DNA from: Cristatella mucedo
Taxonomy: Eukaryota > Bryozoa > Phylactolaemata > Cristatellidae
Assembly: GCA_009760855.2 (NCBI GenBank)
Contig: WPIO01000001.1
Coordinates: 7,570,001 to 7,634,000 of the forward strand
DNA: 64,000 bases
Direction of reading: 5' to 3'
Both the position numbers and the translations under genes were made by a program. Position 1 is the first letter of the stretch. Each line of letters starts with the position of its first letter. A model generated the notes under the pieces. The model saw only the letters and a list, made by a program, of their open reading frames with translations, ran no database searches and was not told the DNA's origin. Positions 49,971-60,189 of this stretch are shown piece after piece.

Positions 49971-50559
49971 ATAATAATAGTTCAAGCGGTCCAAATTTCG
50001 TATGAACAAATAGCAAACCTTCCTCCGACGTGCCTGATGCTATTTGATAATCTAATCCGTTTTTTTTACTTTATGTCTTTCTGGAGATATCTTCATATAA
50101 AGTTTGTTTGTATAAATGCAGACCCGTCTTCTTCACATCTTTGTCGATTTGCGTAAAAATGTCACAGAGATACGCTGCGGTGCATTAACGTCAGCTTGAC
50201 AAGCCTAGCAATAAGGCTAGCAGCATCTGAAGCGTTGACATCTGAAGCGTCCTGCGATTGGACTGCAGGCTTCCGCCAGAATCCATCCAGCATCCGCCGC
50301 CGGTAGCATCGGCTCCCTATTAGTCCCAACTACTTTCTCCTCGGCTCTCCAGAATGGCAATGGCATAGTGCTTTGTCGCATTGGAGTAGAAGCACATAAG
50401 GCAACAATTCGAGAATCACTGCGCAAGCAAACTGTGCGAACCTACGAGCTATGAGGATTAATGTGCGCTTTGCCTGTGCACGACTTGGTCTTGGTAGGAA
50501 ACTCGCATTCCCACGAACGACAGACACACCGAACTCTTCTAAGTTTTTCCTTGCATCTG

Positions 50560-51002
50560 CGACATTCCGTCTCGACTCCTGTCAGTCACTACCTGCAGGT
50601 CTTCTAGCCTATGCAATAAGGCGCTTAAAGTTGGTGCTAAGCTTTCCACCTAGGCTTGTCTGTCGGGAACTTCGCAATTGCCAGATTATACCACATCTCA
50701 ACAACCTGCACTGACTCCTTATCAAGCAACGTAGCGATTTAAAGCCTGGAACCCACACCCGACTGTCGTCACGACGACCCCCGACTTAACGAAATTTAAA
50801 AAGAAGCTAAAAGTTCGCACGAGTTCCTCACAGCATTTGCAGGGTCATTGTGAATTAACCTGTGCGTGCTGATGAGTGCTAAAACTGTGCATGCGATCAC
50901 TAACTAATTAAAAACATTTTCTTTTGCTGCTTATGTTAGGTACCTAAAAAAGATTTAGCTCTCTTACGGAGCTTACAGATGCCTTATCATTATTAATATT
51001 AA
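50560..51002 (+). mobile_element. LINE 3' end
   Basis: Contains TAGCGATTTAAAGCC, ACGAAATTTAAAAAGAAGCT (TKFKKKL), GTACCTAAAAAAGATTTAGC and an ATT-rich end. It matches the 10540-11155 family and is strongly decayed. Confidence 0.75.
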
Positions 51003-51211
51003 GGATCACGTGCATGATTGCACTAACTTAAAAAGTGGTACGTGATTTACACGCTCCGTCTATACAACACGATTCAATGCAGCAAGATGGATCATACCTA
51101 CTGCTGCGCATACCGTAAGTTCGAGGCAGCACCGTCCTTGAGCATCGGATGCACCTTGAAGTTGTGCATTAATGTCTGGCTTGCACCGTGAAATACTCAC
51201 TCTAAAAGTAA

Positions 51212-51366
51212 AGTAAAGGCCAGCTCATTCAACAGCCTTGTTCATTATTAGAAAACTTTAATGGCTCTCACTCGTGCTTTTGATGGCTACTAGAAATTGA
51301 CTTCCATGGGACTCGAACTCACGACATCGCTCGTGAAGTGTAAACACCTTGCCCCCAGACTAAAAG
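51212..51366 (-). mobile_element. tRNA-derived SINE, family A, minus strand
   Basis: The plus strand shows GGCCAGCTCATTCAACAGCC, then a diverged body, then GGGACTCGAACTCACGAC (box B complement) and AACACCTTGCCCCCAGACTA (box A complement). Confidence 0.8.
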
Positions 51367-52499
51367 TGTACCCGCAACCGGTTGCTTTTTTGCCCAACAG
51401 ACTCCGCGTAAAACCAGAAATTTTTTCCCAGGACTGCAAGTGGGCAGGTAATCCGTTATGAATGCGCTGGTATTTGATTAGCAACGTGGCTCCACTCAGT
51501 CAGGCGCATGTGCGTTCTAGTGTATCTGTGTGATTCCCTGATGTGAAAGCTGGAAAAGAAAAATTAAAAAAATTAATTCCCTACTAGTTAATCTATTTGG
51601 ATGCGTATTTGTCTCTTGAAATTGGGAAGTATTCAAAAGCGCCCCCATTCTGTGCCTGAGGCCCACGCTTAACAGCTGAAACCTATCAGCTGTTGGAAAT
51701 CAACTCCTGGAACCGATTGGACGCGCTATAGTTTTCCGTTGCAATCCGAAAGCTCAGAAGCCTATTAAGCGGCGTATGCATGGGTAGTCTTTTCTTTTGT
51801 CATGCGTCTGTCCTGCTTCGGTCTTCAGTCTTGCAGGAAATTAATGCGGTCAGTTTTCCTCAAGTCTCGTATACTCGCTTCATCCCCAGAGGGATCGCAG
51901 AAGAATTGCTTTTGTTAGATCAGTCGCTCTCGGCGGTACGCCTTCCGATGAATTTAAACCTTCCTTGAATTGCCTTTGTCGCCCGCGGCCTCATGATCTG
52001 ATCCCAGAAAGAAGAGCTCACAGTGTCCCATAAAGAGGGACTCTCGTGGAACGCATCGATGATCTCGCTCGTAAAAGTCGTCCGCTGCACTTTTCAAGGC
52101 CAAGTAGAAGGCGTCTCCTTGACGGCCCACGATTGATCGATTGATCGCTTGTTCAGTCTCGTCTCAGTCGGGACCCAGGAGTTGAACCGTGCTCAGCTGC
52201 TGAGACATCGTTCAGCCTTTCGCTTACTAGCCTTGCAGCGGTCGAGGGTAGATTTGTGCGGCCAGCTTGCCAACTGACAGCTCGGTTGCCGTCTGACGGT
52301 TAGGTCGCCGATTAACAATGCATTTGGCAATCGTTGTCGAATGTGCTCTCGCTAGACACCTGGATCTGTGTGCTGGACAGCCTTATCCGTGTGATACTGC
52401 TATTCTATTCGACGCCTGTAGTCAATACCTGTAGCCGGACGGCAGCGACGGTGAGTGCGGCTCATCAGCAATACCTGCCCGACAATAAGGTTGTTGTTG

Positions 52500-52640
52500 C
52501 TTATCGAGCATGCTACCACAAACCATTCGATCGCGTTTCCTGTGCAGCAAATTTAAAGCGCTTGGAAAAAGATTTAGTTCTCCGAAGGTGCTTTATCAAG
52601 TGTGTTATTGTTATTGTTATTATTATCATTAGTTCGAGTG
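52500..52640 (+). mobile_element. LINE 3' tail
   Basis: Contains CATGCTACCACAAACCATTC, TTTAAAGCGCTTGGAAAAAG, GGTGCTTTATCAAGTGTG and (TTATTG)n/(TTAT)n. Confidence 0.8.
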
Positions 52641-52679
52641 ATGCCACGCGAGATGAGAGGTGCTTGATAAAGACTCAAT

Positions 52680-53110
52680 AATCTATAATAATAATAATTT
52701 GATAAGGTCAATTTTTATCAAACTCTACAGAAAGATCCATCAAAAAGCAGACATACTCTACCTAGGTCTACATTCCAGAAAACGCTATACACCTGCAGCA
52801 ATGCTAAACGTGTGGAGTAATTTTCGCCAAAACCTGACAGGAACCTGCTTGCTAGGTTTGAAGATTTGATATTAGAGTTTAGCCTATTTGCAAAAACCCG
52901 CTCCAGTGTCTTTGAAAGAAGCGACAGTAAGGAGACTGGGCGGAAGTTGCACAATATCTCTTGGCATACCGTTGTCTGCTTACTGAGCCGCCTAACAACA
53001 GGTTTTTTTAAATGCGCATGGACGACGCGTGATGCTAAGGACATTTTTATTATATCGGTTATGGCTATCAGCCGCATACCGATGCCTCACAGAAGGAGAA
53101 AAGTCGGAAT
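52680..53110 (-). mobile_element. L2/CR1-type LINE reverse-transcriptase fragment
   Basis: A minus-strand open frame of about 119 codons gives NFRPVSLLSLLSKTLERVFA (RT motif 1 region) and LNSNIKSSNLASRFLSGF. It is homologous to the LINE at 40066-41160. Confidence 0.9.
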
Positions 53111-53224
53111 TAGGTCTAGAGGGCTAGGATTCTTCTTAGAATGGAAAACAAACTTTAAGATTTCTGCAAGGGAAGCATGATAAAATGGTTAGTGGTGATA
53201 TGCACAAGGTCATGCAGAATGGAG

Positions 53225-53257
<33 letters not shown>

Positions 53258-53322
53258 CCACACACACACTCTCTCTCTCTCCCACTCTCTCTCTATCTCT
53301 CTCTCTCTCTCTCCCACTCTCT

Positions 53323-53419
<97 letters not shown>

Positions 53420-53434
53420 TCTCTCTCTCTCCCT

Positions 53435-53511
<77 letters not shown>

Positions 53512-53555
53512 ACTCTCTCTCCCTCTCCCTCTCTCTCTCTCTCACACACACCTTC
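53225..53555. repeat. Long interrupted (CT)n tract
   Basis: About 330 bases of CT dinucleotides broken by CACA and CCC interruptions. It gives spurious Ser/Leu frames on one strand and Arg/Glu frames on the other. Confidence 0.98.
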
Positions 53556-53559
53556 TTTC

Positions 53560-54300
53560 CGTCTCTCTGCATCCACAATTATCCGTGACCATTGTTCGCT
53601 CCTCGCCCAAGTCTTGGGCCTCCCTCGAAACCTACCCACGCGTCCATTGTCTCTGAGCGATGTGTTGTGTCGCCTGTACACTGGCGCTAATAGCCAGTTC
53701 TTTTTCTTCTTCTCGCTTCTGTTTGCACGGTGTCCGCTCGCCTTATCATTACCTCCTAAAGCGAACGGGCTCGACCCGCCGGCGCCCGCCACTGCAGAAG
53801 CTACTGCGGTATTCGCACTTTGTCGCTCACTTGCTCGCTCGCCGTTCCGAGGTACGGCTACAGTGAGCGACACTCGACTCTCGGAGGCAACGGCGCGATT
53901 GCGAGAGGGAGCTCCGGCTTCCGTTTGCCGGGTGCGCTCGATCGCTCACGCGTGCTCACCAAGTCGGAGGCCAGTTCTTTCTCGCCTCGCTTCTCATCGT
54001 GCTGCCAACTCTCCGTGCTCAATCGGTGTCAGCAACGCTCGCTTGCGCCCATCTCAATGGGATGGTCTGCAGCTTGGGTTGCTGCTTGCGCCGAGATCGT
54101 GTGGCGATCGTCAGTCAGTCCTAGCGATACTAGCAATCGTGGGTGGTTAAAAATTCACCGGGAAGTGCACCCCGAAGGGTAGAGCAAGTAGGAAGCAAGA
54201 CTTGGAGGAAGACTGACCGTGTGAACTTCCAGCAAAAAGAAAGACTAAAGTAGGATAGAAGTAGGTAGGAAGCAGGTAGGTAGCAAAGCTCACCACGTAA
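53560..54300. other. GC-rich intergenic patch, no gene recognised
   Basis: Moderate CpG content. Open frames extending from the CT tract are continuations of its low-complexity reading and are not credible genes. Confidence 0.4.
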
Positions 54301-54304
54301 ACAT

Positions 54305-54455
54305 CACTTGAGCCTAGGGTAAGGCGCGTGCCCTTCGCCGCCCAGGTCACGGGTTTGAGTTCTGCAGCTGGCAATCTTTATCGCTGACTGCAAGCGGTGT
54401 GATGGCCACTAAGGCTCTTCTGCCACTATATTTATGAGGCTTTTGAATAAGTGAA
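54305..54455 (+). mobile_element. tRNA-derived SINE, family A
   Basis: Head GAGCCTAGGGTAAGGCGCGTG, box B GGTCACGGGTTTGAGTTC, tail GGCTCTTCTGCCACTATATT, TATGAGGC. Confidence 0.85.
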
Positions 54456-54719
54456 TCTGTACTGTTACCTGTTTTACACTTTCTATGCGCACCGCCGACC
54501 CAGTAGACCAATTGGCCATGTCCGCTTTCGGTCACTGCCTCTAACGCAGAAAGGGCAAGAAGCAGGGAGAGCGAAGCACTCGCTGGCGTTGCTAGCGAGT
54601 TCATCTCACTGCAGCTGCGGCGCTGCGGCGCTGCGGCGCGGGGACCAATGTCAATGAGCACGCGGGTCCCCTGAGAATGGGAAGCGCTCACCGCAGTATC
54701 GTAGAGTCGGAGGAATTTC

Positions 54720-54830
54720 CATAATGATAAAAGTAATTATTATAACAATTATAATGATAATAGGTAATTTGTATGACGCCATAAGAGAGCTTAATCAGTA
54801 TCCAGGCCTTTTACAACATTCTCCAAGAGA
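54720..54830 (-). mobile_element. SINE family B or LINE tail fragment, minus strand
   Basis: Begins with an (ATAATGATAAT) run, then GGTAATTTGTATGACGCCAT, AAGAGAGCTTAATC and CCAGGCCTTTTACA, similar to the tail half of family B. Confidence 0.5.
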
Positions 54831-55489
54831 ATCAGTACCCAAGGATTAGTTAGTGTCAAGCGCGGTATCGAGTATGGAAAAGCATAGGAATATTATGCTC
54901 AGGCCAGCATGGTAAAGCAAAAATGAAGACACTCATAGCCAGCGGTTGGTAAATCCTGTGCTAACTAGCAGCGGCGGTGCCGGGGGCAGGATGGGGCAGT
55001 GCCCCACCTAATCAAGTCGGGCCTCTGAGCGCTATTCGGTACGAGCATCCGTAAACTGCCGAATGGAGTGGGAACGCCGTAGAAAAGGCCTACGTCCTTG
55101 CCTTGTCCCGCTCTGGCGCTCCGTGAAGAGCGTGCGGCGGCGGTCGCGGAGCGGTGCCAACTCCATTTCTCGCGAGGTACAAGCGCCTGTTCCCCTTTCC
55201 CCCTTTTCCTTTTCGCGGTCGCTCTCCCATCACCTCGTTAATATGGTCGGCTCAGTGTATAAGAATATATGGGCTGTAGGAATACTTCGTTTATAAGAAT
55301 AGCAGCTCTGGGTCCCAGATTTACTTTAGATATAGTCTCATCCTACATTTGGAAATACTCCGCACACAAGAATGCCTATTGGCCGGCCAGAGCGTATTCT
55401 TATCAGCGGAGTCGACTATTGGAACGGATGCGTGGGTGTGCAAGATCAGCCGAATTAGCGAAGTCGAGATATTTATTATTTGCGGTTTC

Positions 55490-56275
55490 TGAATTAAAAC
55501 GGCTAGGAGCCGGTTGCGTGATAATCTATGGTTAGGCGGCACAAAAGCCGACGTAATTAGCTGATTTAACAGCCTCATTTGTATAGCGGCACGAGAGCTT
55601 TAGCGGCTGTCGCTAGCCGCTTGCAGTTGGCTATAAGGGATTGCCCACTGCAGGATTCGAACTCACGACCTCGGTCGTGAAGACCGAGCACCTTACTTAC
55701 GGAGCTACCACAGCTAATTCGATGTAATATTCAGTTAAGTTGTGCTGTAGGCTTTAAGTCTGGCAGGAGTTGCTTTTAAGACCTCGCAGTTAGGTGGTGA
55801 GAGGCCCTCGGAGCCTCGAACGAAATTTAGTGTCCGCTAATTTTGGTTCTGTAAGCTTGTAACCGTCCTCACCTGTTGGACAGGCTTCTATACGCCGTGG
55901 ATATGGGCTTGCTATCTTTAGCTATAAGGACTCTTCGTCGCGGCCGTGTTCCGCTGCCGTCGGCATTCGTGCGTCCGTCGGTGCTGCACCTACAAGTCGC
56001 TAGCCCAATTCGAGGCTCCAGCGGTTAAGGTCCTAGCCTGTGACGACAAGGTGCACACCTTTGACGACCGATGTCGCGAGTTCAAGCCCTGAAGCGTACG
56101 TGAAGCGCCTGGTTAGAGACTCAGTTCTCTAAGAGCGCTGTCCAAATTAATTGTGTTTTTGTATATATATTAAGGTTCAGGGCTTCGCCGGTATTCGCCA
56201 CACTTCGGCTAGGACTAAGCGCCATTATGAGGGCTGCACTTTGCGACCTAGTTCTGCCCGGATGTGAAAGTCACT
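55490..56275 (+). repeat. Unclassified dispersed repeat, copy 2, split by a SINE
   Basis: Blocks shared with 38640-39110 in the same order (GGCTAGGAGCCGGTTGCGTG; GTGGATATGGGCTTGCTATC; GGTGCTGCACCTACAAGTCG; GCGACCTAGTTCTGCCCGGA). It is about 300 bases longer, partly because of the family A SINE at 55557-55712. Confidence 0.6.
55557..55712 (-). mobile_element. tRNA-derived SINE, family A, nested in a dispersed repeat
   Basis: The plus strand reads TTAGCTGATTTAACAGCCTC, ATTTGTATAGCGGCACGAG, AGGGATTGCCCACTGCAGGA, TTCGAACTCACGACCTCGG (box B complement) and GAGCACCTTACTTACGGAGC. It is a well-preserved copy. Confidence 0.92.
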
Positions 56276-56824
56276 GCACCCCGTTTGTAGCAGTATCTCG
56301 GGGCAGCCCAAAGCTCACCTGATGCTCGGTAGTTCAATAAAGTTTGTCGGAAACAAAAATCCGACGTAAGATATTCGCTTCGTGCAGCAAGTGGTCGCTC
56401 GGGCGATCCCCACTTGCGGCACACCTGCATCGCCAACGTAGGTGTGCGGCGTGTTATTCGCATTCGCTTCAAGCGATATGCGTCACTAGGATCGGGTGAA
56501 TGCTTGCTATAGTATAGCGTTCTTATTCCGTTAGTCGACTCTCAGCAATGAACCGACCGTCGTCACAGTGCCAGCAGAAGCGCCAAAGCAACTGCCGAAT
56601 AGATCCCCGTCGACTCAAAGTGGAATTTTGTCGTTCTTCTCGAAATCCTCGAGTAAAAATGATGCTCTAGAAATGGAAATTACATACTTTTAGTCTATGC
56701 ATAGTCGCTGTTCAGGTGTTAAAGGAAAATAATTGTTATTCACACTGTGTTTTATTTGGCCGCGAAGGGCTTGTCTGCCACCCGAAAATTTCTGGCGCCG
56801 CTGTAATGCCCCGCAATTACAAAC

Positions 56825-56912
56825 TATACTGATAATGATAATAATTTGATTTGATTTCTTAAAACTCCCTCCGATAACTTAGGCTCTTTTTAGGCGCTTT
56901 ACAATTGCTGCA
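56825..56912 (-). mobile_element. LINE 3' tail, minus strand
   Basis: ATAATGATAATAATTTGAT, then TAGGCTCTTTTTAGGCGCTT, TACAATTGCTGCAAAGG. It matches the reversed tail at 19485-19595. Confidence 0.75.
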
Positions 56913-57479
56913 AAGGAGAACTATGAACTTGACTGTTGAGCCTCGATTGAGAACTATATGCTTTGCTGCTGAATGTAGACTCATATGAGATGGCCGCAAT
57001 AAGCTGAGGCATATGAGCAGCATTATATATGATTATTGTTGTTGATTACTTATTATGTTAATGATTATTGTGACCTGACTTTTATGTAAGGTTTGTGCCT
57101 GACCGCAGTCTTGGAGCAACGGTCTGCCGGTCGGTAAGTGTAGCGCTGAGCTTCTGTGAGCCTGTTAGCCAGTCAGCAGGAAGTCATCCGGTTGTATCAG
57201 CTACGGAATACAGGCTATTGATGCAGCTTTACTGATGCGGTATTATTTGCTAGCGCTGCGCGCGGAATATTGAGTGCTGTGTTTCATCGTTGGCGTATTG
57301 CTAGCTCCGGGTCTTTGCACATAGCACTCGTTGTGCCGCTACCCAACCTAGTGAGGGTTGTGCGGTCATAACTTTGGTCTCAGAAGTTACGGATTAACCT
57401 TGTAGTTTGTGCTCCTGCTTCGTGCTTTGCTCTGTCGTTTGCAATGGCTGACTGTATGACGACAGCCGGTATGGCGATT

Positions 57480-60060
57480 GGTAACCAATAAAGGAAGTTA
57501 GTTGACTAGTCTGGACTGAAGGGAGACTCGGTGCCACAGGTTGCTAATTGGTTTGGACCGGCTCTTATTGAAGATAAAATTGAATAGTTGCTCCGTGCAC
57601 CGCCGCGAGGTCCTGAGCTCGGCGAGGCAACTATCCAACGTGCGCTAGATGGAATAAAGCATCGTTTGGACGATATCTTTGGACGGAAGGAGGAGACGCG
57701 CAGGTTATTTGCTGATAGCGTCAATGCTCATTTAGTAGCTGCGTCATCGAAGCGGAGCGAGCTAGAGGGTCAGTTGGCATGCATATCCTATGCACAGGCA
57801 GAAGTTGGCATTCGTTTAAAGGCTACGGAGGGCCTGATTAAGAATTCCTTTTGAGTATCGTGGATATGAATAAGACTGCATAAAACCCGCAGTGGGTAAA
57901 AACGCGACGCTTTTGGAGAATGACATGGTAGATATGAACGAGAGTTCAGCCGCGCTACGGCGTGGGGTTGCTGACTTGCCCGGCAAAGTCGCAATAAGGG
58001 AATTGTACGCTGAAATTTCGGCTCAACGTGCATCCTGTCTTAATTCCCAAAGTGTTTGGGACTCCAGGAATAGAAGTTTGGGACTCGTAAGAGGTGACTG
58101 TGATACAGCTGCCGGACGAGTAGAAGATGGGAAAACTGGTTTCGGTAACCGTAGCCTCCTAAAACCAGCCACTGGAAAGCTAGGTGCATCGAGAGAGTTC
58201 AATAAACCCTTCCAGGAGGCGGGTTCCGAGAGACCTGAGTACCAGGTACAGGCCCAACCGCTGGTTGCAGCGGGGGGGGGGGGTGGGTGGGTGGGGGTAA
58301 ATAACCATTTTTGACGGCAGGTCTGGCGGCGAATGAGTTTGCGTTCCAGGCAACCGCACCGGATATGAGAGTCGACATAGCTATCTATACGTACTTATGA
58401 TGTTACGGTAAAGGGGAGACTTACCGTAAAAAATTCGAGTATGTTGCTACTTCATGTAGTTGATCTGAGGCTAAGAAGGCCTTACATTTTGTTACCCGTT
58501 TAAAGAGTTTGGCAGTAGAAGTGTTGAATGTGCTATCGCCATCGGATAACGGGAACTGTATGAAGTTGGCTTACGTGCTGAAGGCTCGTTTTGGACGTGA
58601 AGCTAACGCGAATCAGCGTTGTGAAAAGCTTTTAGGTAGGGCTAGGAGGAAGGGCGAGCCACTAAGACAGCTGGCATACGATATAGAGATGCTAGCAAAA
58701 AAGGCAGAAGCCTCTCGTCCCGGCATTCTCTATAAGGGCCTGAACGATCCGTCTGGAGAGCAGTACGTACTTTTAAGAAAACTCCGAGCACTCGATGAGG
58801 CAAAGGGCATTAACATTTAATTATAATAATTTAATTATAATTGATTAATTGTTAAGGGCAACTGAATTTGAGGAGAGCTGCAGAAGTCGTCGTTTAGTCG
58901 TAGGGGAGGCTATGAAAGCAACGACGAGATATACGCAAATTGTATATGTAATGTATCTCCTTCAGTAACTCCACAAAGTCATAAAGACCATGTGGGTGTT
59001 ACGCAGGAGAGTTTTGTATAGCGCACTCACAGCCTAAGCGGCTTTCGGTACGCATTCGGTACCCAACAGACTTCGTCTCACGCAACAAAGAGAAAGTGGG
59101 AAGCATAGCAGAGTTAGGAGAGCAGTTGAGGTAGTGAGTAGCATAGAAGTAGCAGCTCAGGACCGCTGAAAAAGATGTGCCATAGTCGGCAGTTGGAGAG
59201 TAGATGTCGTTGCGTAAGAACCAATTGCTCGGATGGGTTACGTTGCCCGTAGAGTACTGGCTCGAGACAGGAAGCTTAAAATCGTTGTTTTAGTTGCAGT
59301 AAAATAGGAAACTTTCAAAGGGAACGTAGAGTGGGCCCATGAGTTCACGTCCAGACTCACGACGAGAGGGATAGACCTCAACGACAGGTTCCCACCTTGA
59401 CCACAAGGAAACAAGTTACCTCGAGTGTGGCGAAATCGGTAATTTTAGTAGACACTGCCCATATCTAAATCCGCGTCAGAGAGATGATAGCAGCAGTAGA
59501 GGCTTGGGAAAAGGTTAGAGGTTGATGTCAGGGGACAGGCAACAGCAGCGGATGTGTTAGTCCCACCACCGCCAGTGTGCAGACACGCCCGAGCGATTGC
59601 CTTGTTGGTGCAAGAGAGAATTAATGAAAGGAATGCCGGATGGTGGTTGACACCGGGTCGGAATTATTTGTTTTAGCCAATATCGTGAGACCTGACGGGA
59701 TTACTGAGGTCTCGAAGCGTTTGTGTGGTGTTCCTAGACACAGCACTAAGATGTGGGGCTCTAAGAAGGTTAAATTGTGTTTCGGTGGCAAGACCGAGTG
59801 CTACCAGGATTTTTGTAGTCGACATGAGCGACGCACGCATCTTGGGTTTAGATTACCTGGTGCCCAGGGAAGGGGGCTAAAGTGAACCTCTGTGAGATTC
59901 GGTTGCAAGTCGGTGGGCGTCTTGCCGATCTAGAGGTCAGTGGCTCGGATAGTAATTACGTCAGAAGTTCGCGCTCAGTAATTGGACCAGCTCGTTCAGA
60001 GCAGTTCAGGTAGTTAAGTGTAAAACCGATCAAGTGTCAGAAGGGCCTTGCGGATCAATA
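57480..60060 (+). mobile_element. Decayed Gypsy-type LTR retrotransposon (gag and protease parts)
   Basis: In order: a gag N-terminal coiled-coil-like frame (57588-57854); a gag core around 58440-58820 with VTRLKSLAVEVLNVLSPSDN, LKARFGREANANQ and LRQLAYDIEMLAKKAE; and a zinc-knuckle remnant near 59412-59456 (CGEIGNFSRHC, with the first Cys apparently lost). A retropepsin-like VVDTGSELFVLA follows at 59640, and then LGLDYLVAQ-like codons in another frame. Stops, frameshifts and an inserted LINE end (58945-59215) show it is inactive. I could not delimit LTRs, and no RT or integrase is recognisable downstream. Confidence 0.75.
58945..59215 (-). mobile_element. LINE 3'-end fragment inserted in the Gypsy relic
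   Basis: Plus-strand blocks GTAATGTATCTCC, GGGTGTTACGCAGGAGAGTT, GCACTCACAGCCTAAG and GAAGTAGCAGCTCAGGACCG are nearly identical to those at 60195-60450. They belong to the same LINE lineage. Confidence 0.85.
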
Positions 60061-60189
60061 GCGAGTGTAGGGCCTTACATTACATAAGGCATAGTGGTGA
60101 TCTCTATTTTATTGGCTCTATTCCAGCACAGCGATAACCACCGGCTTCACTCAGCAACCGGAACATCTGGAGGCTGCAAGCTCGATTGA

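Noticed and set aside
53136-54150. Long open frames of 245-321 codons on both strands
   Set aside because: They are made by the CT microsatellite (Ser/Leu or Arg/Glu repeats) and its flanks, with no family resemblance.
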